64,000 bases of DNA from Moellerella sp963519845 (GCA_963519845.1 CAUQNX010000001.1:186001-250000), one strand, 5' to 3'; counted from the stretch's first letter, positions 25,885 to 35,058 are shown. Numbers and translations are program-made. Notes: generated by a model not told the origin, from the sequence alone.

Positions 25885-28065
25885 TTAGAAGTCGAAGGTG
25901 AGTGAAGCACGAATTTCACGACCTGAGCCGAGGAATGCACTGGCGTTCGCGTTATTACCGTCTGGGCTCGATGCGAAAATAGAGGCCCAATAATGCTCGT
26001 TAGTCACGTTATTAACAGAAACACGTAATGTCGTTGGCACCTGATTGATTTTAGTTGAGTAACGAGTGCCTAAATCAAGTGTCGTGTAACTATCAGCCCA
26101 ACTGCTGTTGGTATCATTCGCAGCACGTTTACCCGTATAGTGAATATTGGCGCTATACACCCATTCAGGTAGAGTCGGTAAACTGTATTCCACCAGCAAG
26201 TTACCTTGCACCTTAGGCACTCCGACAACGCGTTTATTGCTAGTTTCCGCTGATTTTGTCTGTTTAAGTTTCGGATTTAACAAGGTGATACCCGAATAGA
26301 CATTCAATCCTTGCCAAAGATTACCCGTTGCCGTCAACTCTAATCCTTTATTGACCTGCTCACCCTGCTCTTTATAGACAAAATCTGCCGGATCCAGATA
26401 AGCAAATGGCCGCTCAAGCTGGAATAATGCCGCGCCCAAATTCATATCACCCATATCGGCTTTTAAACCAATTTCATACTGTTTACTACGATAAGGATCT
26501 AAGGTTTGCCCTTGATTTTTAACCTTATAATTAAGAGGCGCTGTCCCCCCTTGTTCCAAAGAGTCGGCATAACTAATATAAGTCATTAGCTGCGGATTAA
26601 TTTTATACATCACAGCCACATTTGGACTTAAACCATTATCTTTTTGTTGGCTCGTCTTGCGTTTTTGCTTGTCATAATCCTTGGTTTCTAACCAGCTTTG
26701 GCTTAAGTAGGCCATCGCTGACCACTGAGGATTAAAGGTCAGCGTATCGCCAATCGTAATGCTCTGTTGACTATTTTCGCTAGCTTTAAATCGTTCACCA
26801 TGGGTATGAATTTTTCCGTCTGAAGGCTCATCCATCGGAGAGGGGTGATACATATTAGTTTGCCCCAACTGATAGGTAGCACCTCTATTTTTAGCACTAT
26901 AGATCGACCATTTATACCCTGTAGTGGCGAAAGCAAGATCGTGTCCTACTGCACCCGTCTCCATATGACCATTTAACATCATCATGTTACTCAACACACG
27001 GAAACGGCCCGCCGCCACAGAGTCAGTGATTGAACGATCTATTGAGCCTTGATTATCCATAATTGAGCTAGAAACCGTACGCATAGCGCGATCAGCTTGT
27101 TGATAGCCAACGCCGGCAGTCAATGTCCAATCTTGATTAAAATCGTGGATTAGGCGTGAACTGATGCTATCTGTGGTTAAATCACTACCCGCAGTACTCA
27201 GTGCTAAATGACGCTCACTAGGATCTGGCGCTTTAGGTAGTTGAATATTAGGGCCATAGCTAAATGACCCCACATAGCCTTTCTGCACAAACTGATAATG
27301 GCTAGCATCTAATTGTAGCTGTGTACCAGGTTGAATTGTCCAATCCAGTGCCACAGAAGCCAATTTACGTCTCAGCGTGCTATCACCGACATTTCCTTCG
27401 CCCTCTTCATCCAATAGATTTAAGCGATAACCAAAACTTTGTTCATCATCAACATAACCGCCAAGATCCGCATGGCCACTATAGGCATTGCGACTTTGGT
27501 AGCCCAAGGTTAAGCGGCGGATATCTTCAGGACGTTTAGCGCTAAAATTAAATTGACCAGATGGACTTGCGGGACCATATAGCGCACCCGTTAAGCTATT
27601 TAACACATCAATGCGCTGCAACATTTCGACGGGAAAAGCCGTGGTTGAGACGATATTTAATCCATCTAAACGACTATTAGATACTACGCTACCTTGCATT
27701 CCACGGCTTTGCGGACGCCCGACATCCATACCACCACGCGCCTGCATTTGGGTACTGGGCGCATATTTCAGCAATTCACTCACACTCTTCGCTTGCTGAT
27801 TATCGATCATCTCTTTGGTAACTGTGTTGGTCGAATAGGGAGTATCAATCCAATCTCTATTTCCTAAAGGACCAACATCAATTTCTGAAGTCACAAATCC
27901 GGCACCAGCCATCGACTCTGAAATCGTATCTGTCGCCTTGGCGGTTACCAACATACGATCATTTTTCTCTGTCGGCGTGTTTTCACTTGAAGTGGCTGAC
28001 AATACGGCTGGTGAGATCCCTGCTATCAGTGGCAATATAGCCATTATTTTATATTTATCGTTCAT
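25885..28065 (-). CDS. TonB-dependent outer-membrane receptor, siderophore type
   Basis: This is a 726-residue receptor with a signal peptide (ending SPAVLSA), an N-terminal plug (about 70-210, with WIDTPYSTNTVTKEMIDNQQ and ALYGPASPSGQFNF) and a 22-strand barrel ending in phenylalanine (ASLTFDF). The plug wording matches the FhuE/FpvA-like siderophore receptor group. It lies 109 bp before the binding-protein gene and is probably co-transcribed with it. I looked for a Fur box in the 364-bp upstream gap and found no convincing one. Confidence 0.88.
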   Translation of the reverse strand: MNDKYKIMAILPLIAGISPAVLSATSSENTPTEKNDRMLVTAKATDTISESMAGAGFVTSEIDVGPLGNRDWIDTPYSTNTVTKEMIDNQQAKSVSELLKYAPSTQMQARGGMDVGRPQSRGMQGSVVSNSRLDGLNIVSTTAFPVEMLQRIDVLNSLTGALYGPASPSGQFNFSAKRPEDIRRLTLGYQSRNAYSGHADLGGYVDDEQSFGYRLNLLDEEGEGNVGDSTLRRKLASVALDWTIQPGTQLQLDASHYQFVQKGYVGSFSYGPNIQLPKAPDPSERHLALSTAGSDLTTDSISSRLIHDFNQDWTLTAGVGYQQADRAMRTVSSSIMDNQGSIDRSITDSVAAGRFRVLSNMMMLNGHMETGAVGHDLAFATTGYKWSIYSAKNRGATYQLGQTNMYHPSPMDEPSDGKIHTHGERFKASENSQQSITIGDTLTFNPQWSAMAYLSQSWLETKDYDKQKRKTSQQKDNGLSPNVAVMYKINPQLMTYISYADSLEQGGTAPLNYKVKNQGQTLDPYRSKQYEIGLKADMGDMNLGAALFQLERPFAYLDPADFVYKEQGEQVNKGLELTATGNLWQGLNVYSGITLLNPKLKQTKSAETSNKRVVGVPKVQGNLLVEYSLPTLPEWVYSANIHYTGKRAANDTNSSWADSYTTLDLGTRYSTKINQVPTTLRVSVNNVTNEHYWASIFASSPDGNNANASAFLGSGREIRASLTFDF

Positions 28066-28359
28066 TATTTAACCATCGTTATGTAAAGAAGTATATTACC
28101 CACATAAAATAGTAACGTAAATGATTTGAAATAAGGATCTTGGCAACATAGTTCACAAAATAAAAATATCTATTATTGATTATTTTATTCTGAAATTAAT
28201 TAATAGGAATAAAGATATAACAGTTGGATAATTTAAATGGCGGGAATTGTTATATAAAAAGAGGAGTGAATAACAGCAAAGAGATAAATAAGAGATTACT
28301 AACAGAAATTTATTTTATCAATTTGGTCGATACTTTTATTTTTGACCTATCTTTGACTT

Positions 28360-28396
28360 AAATAGGGCGTGAACATGAAGTAAGCACGCCCTATTT
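28360..28396 (-). terminator. Inverted repeat ending the antiporter transcript
   Basis: AAATAGGGCGTG (28360-28371) and its exact complement (28385-28396) form a 12-bp stem with a 13-nt loop, 34 bp after the antiporter stop. The U-tail on the minus strand is short. The rest of the gap 28066-28429 is AT-rich and must hold the TonB receptor promoter, which I could not place. Confidence 0.7.
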
Positions 28397-28429
28397 AATC
28401 AATATTAAAATTTCGTCATTAATATGAGA

Positions 28430-30070
28430 TTATCTCATCATTAAATGATTAAGCGTCTCTTCTTTGAGATCTAACTCACGCATTAAACGACTATGTACGC
28501 TATCATCAATATCTTTCACTTTACGTAATCGATATAGCTCATTGCGTTCCGCATTAATCGCTTCTCTATTCATCTGACGCTCAATTTTTATGATCGCTTT
28601 CATATCAGAAATATTATCTTTGCTGACATCACTATAATCTAAGCGACGGCCATAAGTTTCAAGTAAATGAGAGCCGACCTCAGTGCGCAGCGCCATTTCA
28701 TCAAGATCGTCCGAAGGATGACTAATTAGCTCTTTAATTCGGTTAATCGCCGCTTCTGTTACGGCAATTCGTGCACTGATTTCACTATCGGCGTGAGGTA
28801 AGTCATTAGCCAGTCCGCGCGTCAATAATGGCAAACCAATACTCGCGATTGCCAGTGACATCAAGATCACTCCCATAGCGAGGAAGATGGCAAGATCACG
28901 ACTTGGAAATACAGAGTTATCAGGCATTAATAGAGGTAGAGTCAGAATACCTGCAAGTGTAATAGCCCCTCTCACGCCCGCCGTTGCCATTATCGCAATT
29001 AATCTAAACTGTGGCATAGTCGTAGCATTGCCTTTATGACGACCTTTAAAGACGGTTAATTTGAGTGATATCCATACCCAAGTAAAACGCAAAATAACTA
29101 AAGCCAGAGTGATAACAAGGACATAACCCAGTAATCCCCAACCACCATCTGTCCCAGCATCGCTAGCGACTTCCGGTATTAAGGACCACATGCGCGGTAA
29201 TTGCTCACCTAATAAGATAAAAATAATCCCATTGAGTGAAACCTGCACCGTATCCCAAACGGCTTTACTCTGCATTCGTGTTGCAGCTTGCATGCGCCCG
29301 ACTATTTTCTCATAGTGCATCGCAATACCGGCAACAACAGCAGCTAAGATCCCAGAAACATGAACAGATTCAGCCGCAAGATAAGCGGTAAAAGGGATCA
29401 ATAAACTGATTAAAATCTGAATCGCTGGATCTTCCCCTGTTTTTTTGACCAAGATTTGATTCAGTTGTCCTATAATCCAGACGGCGACCAATCCAACCAA
29501 TGCCCCGCCTAATGCCACCAACAGAAATTGTAACGCCGCATCAGTTAACGAGAATGTGCCCGTTAAAGCCGCTGTAACAGCAAAACTAAAGCATACTAGG
29601 CCCGTTGCATCATTAAGTAACGACTCGCCTTCAAGGATATGCGCCATTTTAGAGGGTAAAGGCGCATTAACTGTCATAGCCGAGACCGAGACAGGATCGG
29701 TTGGCGAAAGTATCGCAGCCAAAGCAAAAGCGACGGCAATTGAAATCGTAGGAATTAACCAATGAATAAATAAGCCAACACCAATAACCGTCACTACAAC
29801 CAAGCCAATCGCCAGTGACATTATCGGTTTTAATTCATGAAATAAGGCATCTTTTGGGATCCGCCAGCCATCCAAAAAGAGTAATGGAGGAATAAAAAGA
29901 AACAGAAATAGATGAGGGTCAAATTCTACATCAAATCCAAAAACAGATAATCCAGCCCCTATTGCAATCTGCAAAATGGGTAAGGGAATTTTGCCTGCTA
30001 ATAAGCGAGAAATAAAAATACTCGCAACAACCGCCAATAAGAAGATAAGTACCATGGTAACTACTGACAT
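28430..30070 (-). CDS. CPA1-family Na+/H+ antiporter, YjcE/NhaP-like
   Basis: This is a 546-residue protein with about twelve membrane segments followed by a charged cytoplasmic tail of about 130 residues. The core carries AAILSPTDPVSVSAM and EGESLLNDATGLVCF, the paired discontinuous-helix and ion-binding Asn-Asp motifs of CPA1 exchangers. The length is close to E. coli YjcE (about 549). It would expel Na+ or another monovalent cation in exchange for protons. It is a stand-alone gene. Confidence 0.9.
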   Translation of the reverse strand: MSVVTMVLIFLLAVVASIFISRLLAGKIPLPILQIAIGAGLSVFGFDVEFDPHLFLFLFIPPLLFLDGWRIPKDALFHELKPIMSLAIGLVVVTVIGVGLFIHWLIPTISIAVAFALAAILSPTDPVSVSAMTVNAPLPSKMAHILEGESLLNDATGLVCFSFAVTAALTGTFSLTDAALQFLLVALGGALVGLVAVWIIGQLNQILVKKTGEDPAIQILISLLIPFTAYLAAESVHVSGILAAVVAGIAMHYEKIVGRMQAATRMQSKAVWDTVQVSLNGIIFILLGEQLPRMWSLIPEVASDAGTDGGWGLLGYVLVITLALVILRFTWVWISLKLTVFKGRHKGNATTMPQFRLIAIMATAGVRGAITLAGILTLPLLMPDNSVFPSRDLAIFLAMGVILMSLAIASIGLPLLTRGLANDLPHADSEISARIAVTEAAINRIKELISHPSDDLDEMALRTEVGSHLLETYGRRLDYSDVSKDNISDMKAIIKIERQMNREAINAERNELYRLRKVKDIDDSVHSRLMRELDLKEETLNHLMMR

Positions 30071-30204
30071 AACATCTATTTCATCCTTATGTTATGAATC
30101 ACTTTTTATATGAAGTAGAACGGGAAATAACCATTTTGTAAATAATAATTTTATATCAAATTATTATTTCATTGCTAGATGCTCTTTTTTTAATCTCTCT
30201 TATG

Positions 30205-30786
30205 CTATTGAGCATAGCGATAATGACCCGTTATTTTCCAGCTAAACAAGATATTTTCACTTATTTGCCCATAGCCGATATTATGCACAACCAGCGGAAC
30301 ACCTTGTGCTGATTTTTTGTCGATCACAATACCTATATGAGGACGACCATTATCCAACTGCCAAGTAACAAGATCGCCAGCGATATAATCGGCAGCATTT
30401 GGCGTGATCTTTTTAGTCTGCCCTTTTCGACTAAAAAATTGTGCTAAATTAGGTACTCGACGGTGATCAATATTCGTATCTGTACGAGTCAGACCCCATA
30501 ATTTTTTACTGGGATAGGCAGTAAAATTGGCCTTCATATCTTCATGAACGAGTTGTTGTAAATCAATGCCTAATTGGCGATAACTGCGAATAACAACATC
30601 TGTACAAACTCCTTTATTCGGTGCAACATCCCCATTTGGATAAGGTATTTTTTCATAAGCTGAATCATAAATAACCCGCGAATTTAACTGCTTTGCCGCC
30701 TCACTTAAATTTATTAGTGAAGCAATAGCAGAGAACGGCAGTAAAAATGTTAACATCAGCAGTAAACCCGTTTTAATCCATTTCAT
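30205..30786 (-). CDS. DUF1287 family exported protein (YijF-like)
   Basis: This is a 193-residue secreted protein with signal peptide MKWIKTGLLLMLTFLLPFSA. The DUF1287 core shows GVCTDVVIRSYRQLGID, TDTNIDHRRVPNL and GRPHIGIVIDK. The conserved Cys and the late His suggest an NlpC/P60-like papain fold acting in the periplasm, but no activity is established from sequence. The ATG at 30786 is chosen because AGAGGTG lies seven bases upstream; an in-frame ATG five codons earlier has no ribosome site. Confidence 0.82.
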   Translation of the reverse strand: MKWIKTGLLLMLTFLLPFSAIASLINLSEAAKQLNSRVIYDSAYEKIPYPNGDVAPNKGVCTDVVIRSYRQLGIDLQQLVHEDMKANFTAYPSKKLWGLTRTDTNIDHRRVPNLAQFFSRKGQTKKITPNAADYIAGDLVTWQLDNGRPHIGIVIDKKSAQGVPLVVHNIGYGQISENILFSWKITGHYRYAQ

Positions 30787-30867
30787 TAACACCTCTTGCA
30801 ACCAATTATTTTTATATTATGATTATATTCATTTTTACTGCTAAGACGATAAAAATTTAATATAAAA

Positions 30868-30915
30868 AATCAAAGAATCAAAGAATCAAAGAATCAAAGA
30901 ATCAAAGAATCAAAG
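30868..30915. repeat. Octanucleotide tandem repeat (AATCAAAG)6
   Basis: Six perfect head-to-tail copies of AATCAAAG fill 48 bp in the 366-bp gap upstream of the DUF1287 gene. Such simple repeats change copy number by slippage and can alter promoter spacing. The repeat lies about 80 bp before the gene's start codon, within reach of its promoter. The rest of the gap, to 31167, is AT-rich with nothing else seen. Confidence 0.9.
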
Positions 30916-31167
30916 ATTATTTTAGCTTTAAAATAAAAAATGATTATGAATTTTAAATATCTACATTATTAATAAGTTAATTTTCAGAATAATACTAATG
31001 GGTAAAACTGATACGAACAACCGATACATATTATTATATTAAAATTTTATTTTTCAGAATGTATTATACTAGCTCATCATATTAAAGTTATTTTAAGATG
31101 TTTATATCGACATTGATTTTTCGTCTATATTTTTATATTTACTATATTAAAAAATTAATTATTCTTG

Positions 31168-31638
31168 TTAGTATGGTGAATAATGGTTAACATTGGTATC
31201 ATCATTAAGTTTATCATCACGCTCATCAGTCATCGCATTATTATGACAAAACATATCCCAAACATCTTCGATTCGCTCCGCTAATATCGCATTATCACTA
31301 TCTTCAATAATCGGAAATGAGGTATAATACATGCCTTCAGATGTCTGAAAGACTTTAACGACAAAACGTTTATAACCGGCGGGTAGAAGGTCATTCTTGT
31401 ACAGAAAAACCTCTCCACACATATAGCCCAATTCGCCGCCTGTACGGATTTTTTTACTGAAATAATACTCCACTCCTCTAAATTCAGCTGATTCAGGGTA
31501 TTCCAATATCTCCAATACACTGTGTTTAACTTGCTCAGACAAGTCAGGCATTGGTGTTTTAGTTATCAATACGCCCGCAAGAAAGCTGCCTCCTATCAAT
31601 AAGGCCAAAATAGTGCTATTTAAAATAATTTTTTTCAC
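31168..31638 (-). CDS. Hypothetical membrane-anchored or exported protein
   Basis: This is a 156-residue protein with an N-terminal hydrophobic segment (about residues 5-24, LNSTILALLIGGSFLAGVLI) that could be an anchor or signal. The soluble part has LEYPESAEFRGVEYYF and GELGYMCGEVFLY, a pattern I have seen in small uncharacterised enterobacterial proteins, and a charged tail rich in Asp and Asn. Two cysteines (in YMCGEVF and DMFCHNN) could form a disulfide. Function is unknown. Its neighbours give no hint. Confidence 0.65.
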   Translation of the reverse strand: MKKIILNSTILALLIGGSFLAGVLITKTPMPDLSEQVKHSVLEILEYPESAEFRGVEYYFSKKIRTGGELGYMCGEVFLYKNDLLPAGYKRFVVKVFQTSEGMYYTSFPIIEDSDNAILAERIEDVWDMFCHNNAMTDERDDKLNDDTNVNHYSPY

Positions 31639-32052
31639 ATTGATGCTCTAGCTCTTATAAATAAGAGTGCAAATATATTACTAGATAAATATATTAGCAA
31701 CAAAACAATAACGTTAATGTGGATATAATGACAATATTATAACTAAGTTAATGTAAGTATTAGTATCTAGTTAAGATTATTTTTTGATTTATAGAAATCT
31801 CTCATTTGATTAATATATAAATATATTTAAACAAATTACTACTAAGAAAAGGTACTATGATGTGAAATTAATCTTAAATAAAAACGCTGATTTTATTATT
31901 CTTAATTATAAAAAATATAAATAAATACATTATCTTAAGTTGAATTTAATGTAAGATATCGAAACACCAAAGGTAGCCATTTTATTACTACCTTTTATAT
32001 CACTTTATATAAATATTTTCTTATCGACTAAATAAAAAACCATTATTAATAG
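31639..32052. other. AT-rich intergenic region
   Basis: This 414-bp stretch lies between two minus-strand genes. It is very AT-rich with many TATATAA-like segments. I see no reading frame, clear hairpin or operator in it. Confidence 0.6.
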
Positions 32053-32712
32053 CTAGTCTAATTGTGCAATATTTAATGTATAAACCATACCTATTCCCTT
32101 TGGATTCTCTTTATAGATCAATCCAGGACTATGAAAATCAATATCTTTAATAAAGCCATATTTTTCATAGAAAGAGTAAGTACAAGATAGCTCTGTCCAT
32201 AACCATATCTTATTTAGATTATAATTTTTATAAAAGTCGACACAGCGATTCATTAACTTAAATCCAATCCCCTTGCCTCTTAATGTTGATGACAAGATAA
32301 AAAGGTTTATTTCGCCATCATATATTTTGCTATATTGAGCTTCCACTATCTGATCAGTTATATCCGCATTTGCAATTTTTCGCGCAATCTTTTTATCTCC
32401 TAGATCGCCTTTTAGCAGATGATATTGCCATTTGGCTGATAAATATTTATCGAATAGATTGTTTTTTAGTTGATTTAAAAATGTCTCTTTCTCTAAACCC
32501 GCAAAGAGTATCCCTAATACATTGTCATTTTCATCAACAACTAATTCTTTATGTCTAGAATAGTTAACACAATCAAGAATATAGTGCTGATAAATGATTG
32601 ATGGATCTTTCAAGCCCTTGTATTCACTTTCAAAATCCCAACTTTCTCTGACCAGCTTGCCGCAACTAGCAAGATACTGCTTTTTATACTCGGTAAATTT
32701 AATATTCATCAT
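32053..32712 (-). CDS. GNAT family N-acetyltransferase
   Basis: This is a 219-residue protein whose C-terminal half has the acetyl-CoA-binding region: LFILSSTLRGKGIGFKLMNR carries the R/Q-x-x-G-x-G/A loop as RGKGIG, followed by IWLWTELSCTYSFYEKYGF with the usual Tyr. The N-terminal 100 residues are unusual and may define the substrate. The divergent neighbour is a TetR regulator, and a palindromic operator lies between them. The substrate is unknown. The start could be either of two adjacent ATG codons. Confidence 0.82.
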   Translation of the reverse strand: MMNIKFTEYKKQYLASCGKLVRESWDFESEYKGLKDPSIIYQHYILDCVNYSRHKELVVDENDNVLGILFAGLEKETFLNQLKNNLFDKYLSAKWQYHLLKGDLGDKKIARKIANADITDQIVEAQYSKIYDGEINLFILSSTLRGKGIGFKLMNRCVDFYKNYNLNKIWLWTELSCTYSFYEKYGFIKDIDFHSPGLIYKENPKGIGMVYTLNIAQLD

Positions 32713-32782
32713 TAATGCTCAATGGGTTATCGTAATGGCGACTGTGTTAGTCTATTGATTGAGATTTATTTTATATTCTAAG

Positions 32783-32804
32783 AATTTGAGCGATCGCTCA
32801 AATT
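32783..32804. promoter_or_regulatory. Perfect 22-bp palindromic operator for the TetR regulator
   Basis: The core TTGAGCGATCGCTCAA is flanked by AAT and ATT to give a 22-bp perfect palindrome. It lies in the divergent GNAT/TetR gap. The TTGAGC-N4-GCTCAA arms recur at 32820-32835. Autoregulation and control of the acetyltransferase gene are the natural reading. Confidence 0.78.
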
Positions 32805-32819
32805 ATGGGAAAATAGTAC

Positions 32820-32835
32820 TTGAGCACTTGCTCAA
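32820..32835. promoter_or_regulatory. Second TetR operator
   Basis: TTGAGCACTTGCTCAA repeats the TTGAGC and GCTCAA arms of the site at 32783-32804. The centres are 34 bp apart, on the same DNA face. It lies just before the regulator's start codon. Confidence 0.72.
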
Positions 32836-32855
32836 AGTCAATGAGGTTATTTATT

Positions 32856-33431
32856 GTGGATAAGAATCACTCTGTTAAGCAGGATATTTTAGATACGACG
32901 ATCGCACTTTTTATTGAGAAAGGCGTTGAAAATGTAGCAACGCGTGACGTCACTTTAAAGATGGGTTTGTCGCGCAGCCATATCTATCACTATTTCCCAA
33001 ACTGGAAAACACTCTGTTTAGCTGCCTATACTTATTTTCTCACTAAAGAGCTGACTGAATTCTCAGCAAAATTATCTCTATATCCCGCAGCCGAACATTT
33101 AGACCGTTTTGTTCTTGAGTATATGCCTGATACACCCGATACCTCATGGCAGCTCTACAGTTCATTATGGCGCCAAGCTATTCATGATGAATCATATGCT
33201 GAATTAGTCGCAGAATTAATGCAATTATGGAATAAACTACTCGCAGATATAATCCAAACCGGCATTGATCAAGGTTATTTTCAACCTGTCGATACACAAC
33301 GCGCGACTCGCCAATTACTTGCACTATTAAATGGCTATTCTGATGATCTAATTGTGGATACTTCAGTGAATACCAGAAATAATGCGATCGAAGATATCAG
33401 GGAATTTATTGTGCGAATGGTGAGATTATAA
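32856..33431 (+). CDS. TetR/AcrR-family transcriptional regulator
   Basis: This is a 191-residue regulator. The N-terminal HTH (about residues 8-50) reads FIEKGVENVATRDVTLKMGL then SRSHIYHYFPNWKTL, the standard TetR recognition helix. The C-terminal ligand domain resembles the BetI/AcrR group. GTG at 32856 is chosen because GAGG lies nine bases before it; the reading frame is open further up, but that would run through the operator. An ATG at 32841 lacks a ribosome site. It probably represses itself and perhaps the divergent GNAT gene. Confidence 0.88.
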   Translation: MDKNHSVKQDILDTTIALFIEKGVENVATRDVTLKMGLSRSHIYHYFPNWKTLCLAAYTYFLTKELTEFSAKLSLYPAAEHLDRFVLEYMPDTPDTSWQLYSSLWRQAIHDESYAELVAELMQLWNKLLADIIQTGIDQGYFQPVDTQRATRQLLALLNGYSDDLIVDTSVNTRNNAIEDIREFIVRMVRL

Positions 33432-33462
33432 GCCAGAACAACGTCTGGCTATAAAGTCAAAA

Positions 33463-34008
33463 TTATTGATGATTCACAAAAGCGATATAGGCATCAACCC
33501 AAGCTTGCATAAAGTTGCCAGTTCTCTCTGAAAACTCACCTTTTGCATTGATCATTTCATCAGACCATTTTAAAAAGCATTCAGGTTGATTAAGTGTCGG
33601 CATATTTAAAAATGCGATTGAGTTTCTTAAATGTTGTTGAGCTATAGCGGTACTGATATTACCCGGTGATACGCCGATAATACCTGCTGGCTTGTCGTTC
33701 CACACACTTTGACCATAAGGGCGCGATCCTTGGTCAATCGCATTCTTTAATACACCAGGAATAGAGCGATTATATTCAGGTGTAACAAATATCACACTGT
33801 GACATTGTTGAATTTCAGATTTAAAATTTTGAACCACTGTTGATACATTAGTATCATCATCTTGATTATAAAGTGGAAGTTCTGAAATATTAATAAATTC
33901 AAATGAAAAGTTCGTAGGAAATAATTTGGTTAATGCGTGGGCTACAGCGCGGTTATAAGACTCTTTTCTTAAACTACCTACAATAATAGCGACCTTTATA
34001 TTGTCCAT
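33463..34008 (-). CDS. NADPH-dependent FMN reductase (ChrR/YieF-like)
   Basis: This is a 181-residue flavodoxin-fold protein. IIVGSLRKESYNRAVAHAL near the start is the FMN phosphate-binding loop, and VTPEYNRSIPGVLKNAIDQG is the second flavin loop. Members reduce quinones, azo dyes and some metal oxyanions. AAGGAG precedes the ATG. It is convergent with the TetR gene and not obviously linked to it. Confidence 0.9.
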   Translation of the reverse strand: MDNIKVAIIVGSLRKESYNRAVAHALTKLFPTNFSFEFINISELPLYNQDDDTNVSTVVQNFKSEIQQCHSVIFVTPEYNRSIPGVLKNAIDQGSRPYGQSVWNDKPAGIIGVSPGNISTAIAQQHLRNSIAFLNMPTLNQPECFLKWSDEMINAKGEFSERTGNFMQAWVDAYIAFVNHQ

Positions 34009-34229
34009 TTTATGCTCCTTACTTCGATGATAATTCTACTCTTCAATCAAGGCCAGCGCTTCTCCACTATTAGCCTAATTCAAGTCAGTACTGCAACCTG
34101 AAAGACTTTAACTCAAATTCATACACCTTTAAATTAAATAATGCCATCACATCAAAGAAAATATAATAAAGGGGATTATTAGTGCAAACTAAATAATATT
34201 GTTCAACAGATCTCAAGATAGGCAATTGC

Positions 34230-34266
34230 CACTTATAGAAATTATTTATCTATAAGTGATAATTTT
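34230..34266 (+). terminator. Orphan terminator-like hairpin on the plus strand
   Basis: CACTTATAGA (34230-34239) pairs with TCTATAAGTG (34249-34258), followed by AATTTTTT. It lies in the 342-bp gap 34009-34350, where no plus-strand gene is present. It could end a small RNA or the read-through TetR transcript. A TATAAT box lies at 34162-34167 but lacks a good -35 box. Confidence 0.5.
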
Positions 34267-34350
34267 TTATACCGTCATAGAATTAGGCGAATTTATTGTT
34301 TTATATCAATGACGTTTACAAGGTCACTCTCATATTAACGATAACCATTT

Positions 34351-34632
34351 TTAGCTAGTGACTATCTGTGCACTGGTGAGTTGATAGCCATTAAACCACT
34401 CATAATCGCCTGTCGCGGTCACTTTCATTCCTCTTTGGCAGGTCATTAGTTCAATAGCGTTGACATCAAAAGCAATAACTTTTAGCGGATAGGGATTGCG
34501 GGTTTTGCTCTCAGCTTGAATAATCATGGTTGCCATGACAGTACCATTAGTTGTTTTAACTCGCTGAGGAGATTTTGTCACTGTCCCTGACATAGTGGCT
34601 TTAATGGGTTTTGCTTTTTCATGGGGATACAT
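34351..34632 (-). CDS. Small OB-fold-like protein
   Basis: This is a 93-residue protein with no close match I can name. The strand pattern (KATMSGTVTKSPQRVKT, VMATMIIQAES, YPLKVIAFDVNAIELM, MKVTATGDYEWFNGYQLT) resembles a single OB-fold like that of SSB or PriB, including the loop in which a short acidic helix separates strands. There is no acidic SSB tail. GAGGT precedes the ATG. It may bind single-stranded nucleic acid; this is inference from pattern alone. It lies alone next to the hyf control region. Confidence 0.6.
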   Translation of the reverse strand: MYPHEKAKPIKATMSGTVTKSPQRVKTTNGTVMATMIIQAESKTRNPYPLKVIAFDVNAIELMTCQRGMKVTATGDYEWFNGYQLTSAQIVTS

Positions 34633-34910
34633 AATATTACCTCAGTTTTGTGAATATAACGCTGCATAGTAGTTCACATAGTCCTCAGTTCTATGCACAA
34701 TTCATCTCAACATTTCGATAATATTGATTTTTGAGCTACTTTATCAGTGATCCATTGCCTTATTAGGCTTTAGCTAGGTTATCACAGTGCGCAACTTAAT
34801 ACCTGCCTCTCCCCCCCTATCATTGCCTGAAATAGATAAATATCTTGATCATTCTCAATAGACAGCCCTAATTCCCCTGACTTAACCTCCGATTTTCGTC
34901 TCTATTTTTT

Positions 34911-34930
34911 TGTCGACACACCTTTCGACA
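34911..34930. promoter_or_regulatory. Inverted repeat upstream of hyfA
   Basis: TGTCGA and TCGACA are separated by 8 bp. The arms share the TGTCGA half of the proposed activator element that follows at 34956-34971, so this may be a second, weaker activator site. The gap 34633-35114 otherwise holds only the elements listed separately. Confidence 0.5.
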
Positions 34931-34955
34931 CTCACTAATCATTTCTCTCTCCTGC

Positions 34956-34971
34956 TCGTCATTAATGTCGA
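34956..34971 (+). promoter_or_regulatory. Proposed FhlA/HyfR upstream activating sequence for hyfA
   Basis: TCGTCATTAATGTCGA matches the elements upstream of fdhF (46545-46560, opposite strand) and hydN (52353-52368) at 14 of 16 positions or nearly so. It lies about 72 bp before the -24 box. All three lie upstream of sigma-54 promoters, as expected for an enhancer-binding protein site. Confidence 0.75.
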
Positions 34972-35042
34972 ATTGGCAAGTTTCATCCCACTGCCACCTA
35001 TTTATCAATTGATTTTATTACCTTTTATATTGAATCGATAAA

Positions 35043-35058
35043 TGGCATGAAAAATGCT
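35043..35058 (+). promoter_or_regulatory. Sigma-54 promoter of the hyf operon
   Basis: TGGCATGAAAAATGCT has GG and GC exactly ten bases apart, the -24/-12 signature of RpoN promoters. Transcription would start near 35070, about 45 bp before hyfA. Confidence 0.88.

Noticed and set aside
28066..28180. A Fur box upstream of the TonB-dependent receptor.
   Set aside because: AT-rich segments such as GTAAATGATTTGAAATAAGG do not match the Fur consensus well enough.
30868..30915. The short repeats as a CRISPR array.
   Set aside because: The unit is eight bases with no spacers and no cas genes are present.
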